Shown here: one piece after another, positions 7,925 through 16,022 of the stretch
Layout of the letters: each line of letters starts with the position of its first letter
How positions within the stretch are numbered: the stretch's first letter is position 1
Assembly: GCF_963666145.1 (NCBI RefSeq)
Contig: NZ_OY762614.1
Span: 2,342,001 to 2,406,000, forward strand
Reading direction: 5' to 3'
From: an uncultured Desulfobacter sp.
GTDB taxonomy: Bacteria > Desulfobacterota > Desulfobacteria > Desulfobacterales > Desulfobacteraceae
Length of the DNA: 64,000 bases
The notes under the pieces: model-generated
The model's input: only the letters and a program-made list of their open reading frames with translations
What the model was told of the DNA's origin: nothing
Database searches by the model: none
Made by a program: the position numbers and the translations under genes

Positions 7925-10900
7925 ATGAACAAAATTGCTTTCATAGATACGGAAATGGATTTAACAGGCAGAAAACTGCTTGATGCCGGAGGTATCTGTG
8001 ACAACGGGCAGACCATTCACTGCGGTTCAGCCCCGGCGCTTTTAGATTTTATCAGCCGGGCTGAATATACATGTGGCCATAATATTATTCACCACGACCT
8101 GCCCCTTTTTGAAAAAAATATAGGCCGGGATCTTTCCGCCCTAAAAGCGATTGACACCCTTTATCTGTCTGCGCTGCTGTTTCCCAAGAAGCCCTACCAT
8201 GCGCTTTTAAAGGATGACAAACTTCAAACCCAAGAGCTGAACAATCCGTTAAATGATGCCATAAAAGCCAAAGATCTTTTTTATGATGAAGTGTCAGCAT
8301 TTCTGGATACAGACGAACGCCTAAAAAAAATATACGTTTCACTGCTGAACACCCAAAGGGAATTTTCATATTTTTTCGAGTATGTCCAATTTTGCGAACC
8401 CGAAAAAACGGTTGATACTTTATCAGATCTTATCCGGGACTATTTTGAGGGCAGAATTTGCCAAAATACCGATTTAAAAACGCTGATCAAAGATAATCCG
8501 GTTGAACTTTCATACTGCCTGGCATTGATAAACACAAACAGCCGATATTCGATAACACCTCCATGGGTCACCAGGAACTATCCGGATGTTGAGAAGGTGT
8601 TATATCTATTAAGAAACAGCCCGTGCATTCCGGGGTGCAATTACTGTCTTCAGTCACTTGATGCAAAAAAAGGGCTAAAAACTTTTTTCGGCTTTGACTC
8701 GTACCGGACCTATGGCGGCAAAGCATTACAGGAAGAGGCCGTTGTGGCCGCCATAAACAATAAATCAATTTTAGCGGTTTTTCCCACAGGCGGCGGAAAA
8801 TCAATCACCTTTCAGGTTCCGGCTCTGATGGCGGCACAATGCGTAAAAGGGCTGACCGTGGTCATATCCCCCTTACAGTCTTTAATGAAAGATCAGGTTG
8901 ATAATCTTGAGGCATCAAACATCACAGACGCTGTCACAATCAACGGCCTGCTTGACCCGATAGAACGGGCCAAATCATTTGAACGGGTTAAAAACGCGGA
9001 CGCATCCATACTGTATATTTCACCGGAATCCCTGCGGTCAAACACCATAGAAAAACTATTGCTGGGAAGAAATGTTGTAAGGTTTGTGATCGACGAGGCA
9101 CACTGCTTTTCCTCATGGGGGCAGGATTTCAGGGTAGATTACCTGTACATCGCCGATTTCATCCGGCAACTGCAGAAAAAGAAAAACAAAGATGAGCCGA
9201 TCCCGGTATCCTGCTTTACGGCAACAGCCAAGCAAAATGTCATTGAAGATATAAAAAATTATTTCAGAAAAAAACTCTCGTTATCCCTTGAAACCTTCAG
9301 CTCAAATGCCTCAAGAACCAACCTGACCTACAAGGTCATTCCAAAGGAAAGTGAAACGGATAAGTATAATGCCCTGCGACATCTCATTGACGGGAAAAAA
9401 TGCCCGACCATCGTCTATGTGTCCCGGACAAGAAGGGCTTACATGATCGCCCAGAGGCTCTCATCGGACGGCTACACGGCAAAACCCTACCATGGAAAAA
9501 TGGATAAACAGGAAAAGTCCGAAAACCAGAATGCCTTTATCCGTGGCGATGTTCAGATCATGGTGGCCACATCAGCCTTTGGCATGGGGGTTGATAAAAA
9601 AGATGTGGGCATGGTGATCCATTTTGAACTTTCCGATTCCCTGGAAAACTATGTCCAGGAAGCAGGACGGGCGGGACGGGATGAGGCGATCACCGCCGAC
9701 TGCTATGCCCTGTTCAACGAAGAAGACCTAAGCAAGCATTTTATTCTCCTGAACCAGACAAAACTGAGCATCAAAGAGATCCAGCAGATCTGGCGGGCCA
9801 TCAAAGAGATCACCAGGTTCAGGTCATCGGTGTCCAATTCAACACTGGAGATCGCAAGAAAAGCCGGCTGGGATGATAATGTCGTAGAAATAGAGACACG
9901 GGTCACAACGGCAATTGCGGCCCTGGAGGAGTCCGGCTACCTGAAACGGGGCCAAAACATGCCAAGGATATTTGCCAACAGCATTCTGTCCCCAAATGCC
10001 CAGGCAGCCATCGATAAAATAAACGCATCGTCAAAATTCAATGAGAAACAAAAACAAAACGCCACCCGGATCATTAAAAAACTATTCTCAAGCAAAAGCA
10101 AAAAACACGCAACGGATGAAGCGGCAGAGGCCAGAGTCGATTACATCTCGGATCATCTGGGGATCGTAAAAGAAGATGTGATTCACCTGATCAATCTTTT
10201 GCGTGAAGAAAATATACTGGCCGACACCAAAGACCTAACCGCCTACATCAAAAGAGGGGAAAATAAAAACCGGCCCCTCAAAATACTCGGGATTTTCAGT
10301 AAAATAGAAGACTATCTTGCCAACCGGTTTGAACAAGAGGAAAAGACGTTCAACATAAAAGAGTTAAACGAAGGCGCCGAAGAGGCCGGATGTACAGATG
10401 TCGCCCCCGGTAAAATAAAAACGCTTATCAATTTCTGGGCAATTAAAAACTGGATAAAACGAAAACAGCATAATTATTTAAAAAACAGTCTGACCCTTTT
10501 ATCAAACTATCCGGCGGATGACATCCAAGAGAAACTGAAAAAACGACATGAACTGGCGGCATTCATTCTGGATGTTCTATATGCCAGAAGCCTGGCCGAA
10601 GAATCGGCGGCAGACAAAAACAGCGAACTGACTCTGGTTTCATTTTCAGTACATGAATTAAAAAACCGCTATGAAAACCAGGACAGCCTGTTTTGTTTAA
10701 ACACCTCAATAGACGAGATAGAGGATGCCCTCTTTTATCTGTCCAGAATAGAGGCCATTAAAATAGAAGGCGGGTTTCTGGTTGTCTATAATAAACTGAC
10801 CATAGAAAGACTGGAGAAGGACAACCGGAAACAATACACCAAGGGAGACTATAAAAAGCTTGCACAGTTCTATGAGAATAAAGTTCAGCAGATTCATATT

Positions 10901-12754
10901 GTGGGTGAATATGCAAAAAAAATGATCCATGATTACAAAGAGGCCCTGAAATTTGTGGAAGATTATTTTCAGCTGAACTATTCGTCTTTTCTGAAAAAAT
11001 ATTTTAAAGGCAGCAGGCAGGGAGAGATTACAAAAAACATCACCCCGACCAAATTCAGGCAGCTTTTCGGAGAGTTATCCCCGTCCCAGTTAAACATAAT
11101 CAAGGACAATACCTCCCGGTATATCGTTGTTGCCGCAGGGCCGGGCAGCGGCAAAACAAGGGTGCTTGTGCATAAACTTGCCTCGCTTCTACTTATGGAA
11201 GATGTCAAGCATGAGCAACTTCTTATGGTAACCTTTTCACGGGCCGCCGCCACAGAATTCAAAAAAAGGTTACAGACTTTAATAGGCAATGCTGCCGGTT
11301 TTGTGGAGATAAAAACCTTTCATGCATACTGTTTTGATCTGCTGGGCAAAATAGGTTCCATTGAAAAATCCGGAACGATTATTAACACGGCCATTGAAAA
11401 GATAAAAACCAAAGAGATAGAACCCAATAGAATCACAAAAGCGGTTCTGGTGATTGATGAGGCCCAGGATATGGATGCCCATGAGTTTGAACTGATCAGG
11501 ACGCTTATGGTGCACAATGAAGAGATGAGGGTCATTGCAGTCGGTGATGATGACCAGAATATCTATGCGTTTCGCGGGGCCAGTTCCAGACATCTTCAAG
11601 CGTTTATCTCGGAATATAAGGCAACGAAATATGAACTTGTCCAAAATTTTCGCAGCCGGGCAAATCTTGTGGAATACGCCAATAAATTTGCCGAACGGAT
11701 TGATAATCGTCTCAAGGATGCCCCCATTGCGTCCCACACCGTTGAAAACGGACACCTTGAAGTGATTAATTACGCATCTTCCAACCTGATTGAGCCGGTT
11801 GTAAATGCAGTCCTTTCCCGGGATTTAACGGGTACAAGTGCGGTTCTTACCCAAACCAACGCCGAGGCATTGCAGATCGCAGGTCTTTTGCACAACGAAA
11901 AAATGCCGGTAAAACTGATCCAGACCAATGACTTATACAGCCTTTATGATTTACTTGAAGTCAGATACTTTATCAATCAATTAAACTTTTCAGATGACAG
12001 ATATACCATCAGCGACGAACACTGGGCGAGCGCCAAAAAATTGCTTTGGCAGAGATACAAACACAGCGAGCAGATTGAAACCTGTATTCATCTGATAAAA
12101 GATTTTGAGCTCAGCAATAAAAAGCTGAAGTATCAGTCCGATTTTGAGGTTTTTGTACGGGAGTCCAAACTGGAGGATTTCACCCAGACCCGGGGAGAAA
12201 CGATTTTCGTTTCAACAATCCACAAAGCCAAGGGGAAGGAGTTTTCCAACGTCTTTCTCATGCTTGCAGGGTCTTTTCCCGACAGCAACGAGAAAAACAG
12301 ACAGATCTACGTGGCAATGACAAGGGCAAAGCACAATCTTTACATCCACATAAACGGGACCTATCTTGACAATATTTCCTGCCGGGACATGGAGAAAAAA
12401 TTCGATCCCTTCCCCTACCAAATATCAAATCAATTAATTATCCAGCTGACCCACAAAGATATCTGGCTTGATTTTTTTATTGAAAGACAGAAACCGATAT
12501 CAGCCATGAAAGGCGGAGACCGTCTGCTGATTGACAATAATGGCTGTTTTAACGAAAACAGAATCCCGATTCTAAAATTTTCAAAACGCTTTAAAAATAC
12601 AATTTTGCAATATGAAAAAAAAGGCTATATGCTCTCAGAAGCAAAGGTTAACGCCATTGTCTACTGGAAAAAAGAGACGCTGGAAAATGAAATTTTAATA
12701 ATCCTGCCGGAAATAATATTCATATTGAAGACAGAGTCATGTCAAAGCCATTAA
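7925..12754 (+). CDS. Fusion of DEDD 3'-5' exonuclease, RecQ helicase and UvrD/Rep helicase (1609 residues)
   Basis: Residues 1-~125 resemble a DnaQ-like exonuclease: D8 and E10 in FIDTEMD, D58 in HNIIHHDLP, and D111 in LNDAIKAKDL; the usual His near D111 is not obvious. Residues ~265-600 are a RecQ core: P-loop FPTGGGKS near 285, VIDEAHCFSSWGQDFR near 388, TATAK, and SAFGMGVDKKDVGMVIH with YVQEAGRAGRD near 550-590. About 600-1050 has winged-helix-like and unassigned segments. From ~1055 a second, SF1 helicase follows: AAGPGSGKT near 1070, VIDEAQDMD near 1176, GDDDQNIYAFRG near 1205, NFRS, STIHKAKGKEF near 1430 and YVAMTRAK near 1462. Both ATPases look intact. It probably processes DNA ends or branched DNA; a role in phage defence is possible but not shown. 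It stands alone, beside the cassette island. Confidence 0.9.
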   Translation: MNKIAFIDTEMDLTGRKLLDAGGICDNGQTIHCGSAPALLDFISRAEYTCGHNIIHHDLPLFEKNIGRDLSALKAIDTLYLSALLFPKKPYHALLKDDKLQTQELNNPLNDAIKAKDLFYDEVSAFLDTDERLKKIYVSLLNTQREFSYFFEYVQFCEPEKTVDTLSDLIRDYFEGRICQNTDLKTLIKDNPVELSYCLALINTNSRYSITPPWVTRNYPDVEKVLYLLRNSPCIPGCNYCLQSLDAKKGLKTFFGFDSYRTYGGKALQEEAVVAAINNKSILAVFPTGGGKSITFQVPALMAAQCVKGLTVVISPLQSLMKDQVDNLEASNITDAVTINGLLDPIERAKSFERVKNADASILYISPESLRSNTIEKLLLGRNVVRFVIDEAHCFSSWGQDFRVDYLYIADFIRQLQKKKNKDEPIPVSCFTATAKQNVIEDIKNYFRKKLSLSLETFSSNASRTNLTYKVIPKESETDKYNALRHLIDGKKCPTIVYVSRTRRAYMIAQRLSSDGYTAKPYHGKMDKQEKSENQNAFIRGDVQIMVATSAFGMGVDKKDVGMVIHFELSDSLENYVQEAGRAGRDEAITADCYALFNEEDLSKHFILLNQTKLSIKEIQQIWRAIKEITRFRSSVSNSTLEIARKAGWDDNVVEIETRVTTAIAALEESGYLKRGQNMPRIFANSILSPNAQAAIDKINASSKFNEKQKQNATRIIKKLFSSKSKKHATDEAAEARVDYISDHLGIVKEDVIHLINLLREENILADTKDLTAYIKRGENKNRPLKILGIFSKIEDYLANRFEQEEKTFNIKELNEGAEEAGCTDVAPGKIKTLINFWAIKNWIKRKQHNYLKNSLTLLSNYPADDIQEKLKKRHELAAFILDVLYARSLAEESAADKNSELTLVSFSVHELKNRYENQDSLFCLNTSIDEIEDALFYLSRIEAIKIEGGFLVVYNKLTIERLEKDNRKQYTKGDYKKLAQFYENKVQQIHIVGEYAKKMIHDYKEALKFVEDYFQLNYSSFLKKYFKGSRQGEITKNITPTKFRQLFGELSPSQLNIIKDNTSRYIVVAAGPGSGKTRVLVHKLASLLLMEDVKHEQLLMVTFSRAAATEFKKRLQTLIGNAAGFVEIKTFHAYCFDLLGKIGSIEKSGTIINTAIEKIKTKEIEPNRITKAVLVIDEAQDMDAHEFELIRTLMVHNEEMRVIAVGDDDQNIYAFRGASSRHLQAFISEYKATKYELVQNFRSRANLVEYANKFAERIDNRLKDAPIASHTVENGHLEVINYASSNLIEPVVNAVLSRDLTGTSAVLTQTNAEALQIAGLLHNEKMPVKLIQTNDLYSLYDLLEVRYFINQLNFSDDRYTISDEHWASAKKLLWQRYKHSEQIETCIHLIKDFELSNKKLKYQSDFEVFVRESKLEDFTQTRGETIFVSTIHKAKGKEFSNVFLMLAGSFPDSNEKNRQIYVAMTRAKHNLYIHINGTYLDNISCRDMEKKFDPFPYQISNQLIIQLTHKDIWLDFFIERQKPISAMKGGDRLLIDNNGCFNENRIPILKFSKRFKNTILQYEKKGYMLSEAKVNAIVYWKKETLENEILIILPEIIFILKTESCQSH

Positions 12755-12808
12755 TCTCGTCTGTACGTTTGAAAATATTATTGACGGATTCCGGTTTGGA
12801 CATAGTCT

Positions 12809-12890
12809 GCAGAGGCAGGAGTATAATACAAAAAATTTATTCTTGCGTTTCTTTGGCCGGGGAGGTTAATCTCCAATTAAATTGATTTTT
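12809..12890 (+). repeat. Leader repeat copy A
   Basis: First of four related leader sequences in the accessory island. It shares CAGAGGCAGGAGTATAATA with copy D. It shares ATTCTTGCGTTTC, a GGAGGTTAATCTCC hairpin and AATTAAATTGA with copies B and C. It lies upstream of and in the same direction as the SUFU gene. A further inverted repeat (GAATAGGCAGAAT / ATTCTGTCTATTTC) follows at ~12917-12965. Function unknown; it could supply a promoter (a TATAAT-like box is present). Confidence 0.6.
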
Positions 12891-12999
12891 TACATCAACC
12901 AGTTTTATTCAAAAAACGAATAGGCAGAATCCACCTATCACCATATTGGCCCATTCTGTCTATTTCACTTTATACCTTTAGTGACCTTTAGTTAGAGCT

Positions 13000-13626
13000 A
13001 TGAATTTTATCGAAGAATGTTGGGAACAAAGAGAAGAGATTATCTACAAATTTCTTTTCAACGGTTTAGGTGAAGGAATCTATCCGATTAATTCAGAAGT
13101 CTTTCAAAATCAATTTCAACGTGAAGAAATTGATCCTATGTGGCTTCACTATGGCGTGTTTAAATGCCCACCTTCTCAATCGCACTCGTCTTGGGTATAT
13201 GTTACGTCAGGTATGTCCAATCCTTGGGAGGCCGATGTAAAAAAAGAATATTCCGGTATAGGTGAAGAATTCATTTTAGAAACAAACCAAGATTCCACTT
13301 GGCCAATATTGGTGCTTCATTCTCTAATGGCATTTAATATTTTACTTTCAATTGGTCATTATGGTGATAAGCCAATTCTTGACTATGGTGACCGAATGGC
13401 ACTATCAATTGAACCGAATCTTACTAATGTTATGGCAGTCGAGCCAAAGGACTTTCCGGTATCTTTCGAATTGAAATCCGGTAAAGTGGATTTTCTTCAG
13501 ATTGTAGGTATTACTGACACTGAACTACAGTTCGCAAAAGGCAATAGCTCTGCAGCACTTTCGGAGCTTATTTATGAAAAATTTGGTACTTTATCAATAA
13601 TTCCAAATAGAGATAGCACAATATAG
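13000..13626 (+). CDS. Suppressor-of-fused (SUFU) domain protein
   Basis: The 208-residue protein matches the bacterial SUFU-domain family. The core WLHYGVFKCPPSQSHSSW followed by YVTSGMSNPWE is its most recognisable signature, followed by ETNQDSTWPILVLHSLMAFN. There is no signal peptide. Bacterial SUFU proteins are of uncertain function; some occur as immunity-like or cassette-borne genes. The stop codon TAG runs directly into an attC-like core site (GGTATAAC) that is now split by a group II intron, which fits a gene cassette. GC content is lower than in the flanking housekeeping genes. Confidence 0.8.
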   Translation: MNFIEECWEQREEIIYKFLFNGLGEGIYPINSEVFQNQFQREEIDPMWLHYGVFKCPPSQSHSSWVYVTSGMSNPWEADVKKEYSGIGEEFILETNQDSTWPILVLHSLMAFNILLSIGHYGDKPILDYGDRMALSIEPNLTNVMAVEPKDFPVSFELKSGKVDFLQIVGITDTELQFAKGNSSAALSELIYEKFGTLSIIPNRDSTI

Positions 13627-13670
13627 GTATAATCGGGATAGGACTCCCCATCACTGAGGAGCCCTCCCAC

Positions 13671-13704
13671 ACCACCCGGCATACGGATCGCGTACCAGGG
13701 CGGT
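13671..13704 (-). ncRNA. Group II intron domain V
   Basis: On the minus strand ACCGCCCTGG pairs with the later CCGGGTGGT, and an upper stem GGTACG/CGTATGCC closes a small loop. The CGC-type catalytic triad lies in the lower stem, as in class C introns. It is followed by GTGGGAGGG and the domain VI stem. Confidence 0.75.
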
Positions 13705-13721
13705 TCGGCTGATTTTAGGAA

Positions 13722-15032
13722 TCAGTTCCCGGGCAGATATAATCCTTGATCAATAAAATATCGTTCAGGCATGGCAATGGCCACCCATTTGACTTTGCTC
13801 ATGTGCCAGTACTTTTTGCGAGCATTGCCGCAAAGCATGGCATCTTGGTGAGCAATACCAAGTTTCTCAAGATTCCGAACCCTGGTTTTGGGATTTTTCC
13901 ATTGTTTCCAGACAAGACTTCGCAGCCTTCGCATTATCCAGATTTTGAGACCTTTGAGGAAGGATTTGGCCTCTGTAAGCTGGAAGTAATTCCACCATCC
14001 CCGAAAGTATTGGTTCAGTTCCTGGATAACCTGCCAAAGGCTTTTGCCCCGCTTGCGGCTGGTTAATTCCCGGACTTTGTCCTTGAACCGTTTCATGCTC
14101 TTGGCATGAATCCGGATTTTTGACTGTCCACACATTTGGAAATATGTGAATCCGAGAAATTTGCGTAACCACGGTCTGCTGACAGCACTTTTGTCCTGGT
14201 TTACTTTGAGCTTGAGTTTCACAGTCAAAAATTTGGTGATACTCTGCATAACCCTTTCGGCTGCTTTCCGGCTTTTGCAAAAGATCATAAAATCATCGGC
14301 ATAACGGACATATCGGTGCCTTCGTTTCTCAAGTTCCTTATCCAGCTCATCAAGAACGATGTTGGACAGCAAAGGAGATAGCGGGCCTCCCTGGGGAGTC
14401 CCTTCTTCCGTTGGAACCATAACGCCTGAGTTCATTACACCGGATCTTAGATATTGCCGTATTACCTTTAATACGCGTTTATCCTTGATTCTGCCGGCGA
14501 GTCTGCTCATCAGGCGGTCGTGCGAAACTCGGTCGAAAAATTTGGACAGGTCCATGTCTACGACATATGTATAACCCTCGACCATATACCTCTTACCCTG
14601 CATCACCGCATCGTGTGCGGATCTGTCGGGCCTGAATCCATAGCTGTATTCAGAGAAAAAAGGTTCCCACACCTGTTCCAGGATTTGGGCTATGGCCTGC
14701 TGTATAAACCGGTCAAGTACCGTGGGTATTCCAAGTAAACGGACACCGCCGTCCGGTTTGGGGATCTCCTTGCGTTTCACCGGCAGCGGTTTATGCTTAC
14801 AGTTAAGCAGGTCTTGTTCAATTTCAGGCCAGTGCTTTGCCAGGTAATTCCCGAGTTGGCCGGTTTTCATACCGTCTACCCCGGGGGCACCTTTGTTCGC
14901 ACAAACCTGTTTCCATGCCCGGATAATGTTGTTGCGCTCAAGGATCATTTCCATTAACCGGTCGTTGTTTCCCAGACTTTCGGCAATCTGTGACGCTGGG
15001 AACAGTTCCATCTGCTGTGGCCGTCTGTTCAC
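13722..15032 (-). CDS. ltrA: Group II intron reverse transcriptase/maturase
   Basis: Intron-encoded protein needed for splicing and for retrohoming by target-primed reverse transcription. The fingers/palm carry NKGAPGVDGM, RLLGIPTVLDR, GFRPDRSAHDA, DMDLSKFFDRVSHDRLM, EGTPQGGPLSPLLSNI and the active-site YADD in YVRYADDFMIF. Domain X/thumb and the maturase (GIIM) region follow, including FRGWWNYF. No En (HNH) endonuclease domain is present, as expected for class C. I prefer the GTG at 15032 because AGGAGG lies 9 nt upstream; an ATG at 15062 is also open. No frameshift is seen, so the intron may still be active. Confidence 0.92.
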   Translation of the reverse strand: MNRRPQQMELFPASQIAESLGNNDRLMEMILERNNIIRAWKQVCANKGAPGVDGMKTGQLGNYLAKHWPEIEQDLLNCKHKPLPVKRKEIPKPDGGVRLLGIPTVLDRFIQQAIAQILEQVWEPFFSEYSYGFRPDRSAHDAVMQGKRYMVEGYTYVVDMDLSKFFDRVSHDRLMSRLAGRIKDKRVLKVIRQYLRSGVMNSGVMVPTEEGTPQGGPLSPLLSNIVLDELDKELEKRRHRYVRYADDFMIFCKSRKAAERVMQSITKFLTVKLKLKVNQDKSAVSRPWLRKFLGFTYFQMCGQSKIRIHAKSMKRFKDKVRELTSRKRGKSLWQVIQELNQYFRGWWNYFQLTEAKSFLKGLKIWIMRRLRSLVWKQWKNPKTRVRNLEKLGIAHQDAMLCGNARKKYWHMSKVKWVAIAMPERYFIDQGLYLPGN

Positions 15033-15544
15033 AAGTACACACCTCCTATTTGTCATAATCATTTACCCGGACCTTTCGGCCCAGGCACCGTTCAGGCCTT
15101 TACCGGGGTGAGGCCTCCCCGTCTTTAGGGGGCTCGTTTCCTCCGGCTACTATGCCTTCTGCTGACTTCTCCCATGCGGTCAGGACCGGTTACCCGGCCC
15201 TCAGCCGTTTTTGGCACAGGGGAGATCTCCCGGGGTAAACACATGTCTTTCAGTACGTGAATGCCGGGTTTACGGACATACCCTGTAATGGATAGAGGAC
15301 TTTACCTTGTTGTGCAGGCTCGTCCCGGTATGTGCGCCTCATACCCGATTTCTGTTCGTCACCCCGTACTTTTGCGGTGCCCTGCCTCGGCAGGACGGCT
15401 TCCTTCAGAAGTACCGTCACCGGTACCCCGTTGCCAGACCACTACACCCTTCGCCTCCATCAGGCTGGGTCTAAGACTTGCCAAATGTATTGGAATTCTA
15501 TACATTTGACTCACTTTTAAGAACATGTGCCGTGCCCGGCACAC

Positions 15545-15667
15545 ACAATCCGCTACAGGCCTACTCGGGGAGCTATCGGCCTTTCGGAAGTGCTCGGTTT
15601 TTGAAGAAATTTGGCTTTTACAACCTGCTCGGCTTTATGCCCCGGTCGGCTGAGCTACCCGTTACAT
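15545..15667 (+). other. attC-like site, right part (left core site at 13626-13631, split by the intron)
   Basis: After removal of the intron the site reads GGTATAAC, then AATCCGCTACAGGCC, then ACTCGGGG. It ends with CCCCGGTCGGCTGAGC and a right core CCGTTACA at 15659-15666. The arms pair as GCT-CAG-CC-AC-CGGGG with single unpaired bases (a, g, t) on the left arm, which is the asymmetric attC pattern. Total length without the intron is ~129 bp. Confidence 0.7.
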
Positions 15668-15735
15668 TTAATACATTAAAAAGTTCTCTGGATCTGCCAG
15701 GAGTTAGCCGTCTATTTTGATTCAAGACTTTGTTC
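15668..15735. other. Short spacer between split attC and IS66
   Basis: AT-rich stretch with no credible gene. It ends with CTTTGTTC, the left copy of the IS66 target duplication (15728-15735). In the ancestral sequence it ran directly into leader repeat copy B. Confidence 0.6.
15728..15735 (+). repeat. IS66 target site duplication, left copy
   Basis: CTTTGTTC, identical to the copy at 20016-20023 directly after the right end of the element. Confidence 0.9.
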
Positions 15736-16022
15736 GTAAGCGCTCAAAGAACCCCATCTACAAATCGTTAACGCGACATGAGAAGGTGAGCCAATTTCAA
15801 TTAGCGGAGGTTCATCATATGTCAGCAACAAAGAAGAAAAACCAAAAGCTTAGCAAATTTTGGGAGTACCATATTAAACAATGGTCTGAATCGGGCATGT
15901 CCCAAAATGCATACTGTAGAAAAAATGATTTAAGGCCTAATCAATTTACGTATTGGAAAATCAAACTCAAAAGCCAGGCACTTGTTCCTGACTTTGTTCA
16001 GGTCCCTTCAACGCAATTTAGC

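Larger units (their letters stand above)
13632..15544 (-). mobile_element. Group II intron, class C (attC-targeting type)
   Basis: The 5' end on the minus strand begins GTGTGCCGGGCACGGC at 15544, directly after 5'-exon TTGT. Domains I-IV follow, then the maturase gene, a domain V hairpin and a domain VI with a bulged A, ending ...CCCGAT at 13632. Removing 1913 bp rejoins TATA (13628-13631) to ACAA (15545-15548), giving TATAACAA, the same core as the other attC-like sites nearby. Insertion on the strand opposite to the cassette genes between TTGT and T is the known habit of group IIC-attC introns. Exact ends are inferred from the exon junction and could shift by a few bases. Confidence 0.85.

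Noticed and set aside
13722..15062. Retron or DGR-type reverse transcriptase
   Set aside because: The RT has maturase thumb/X-domain features and is flanked by group II intron RNA ends with domain V, and no template/variable repeat or msr/msd is seen.
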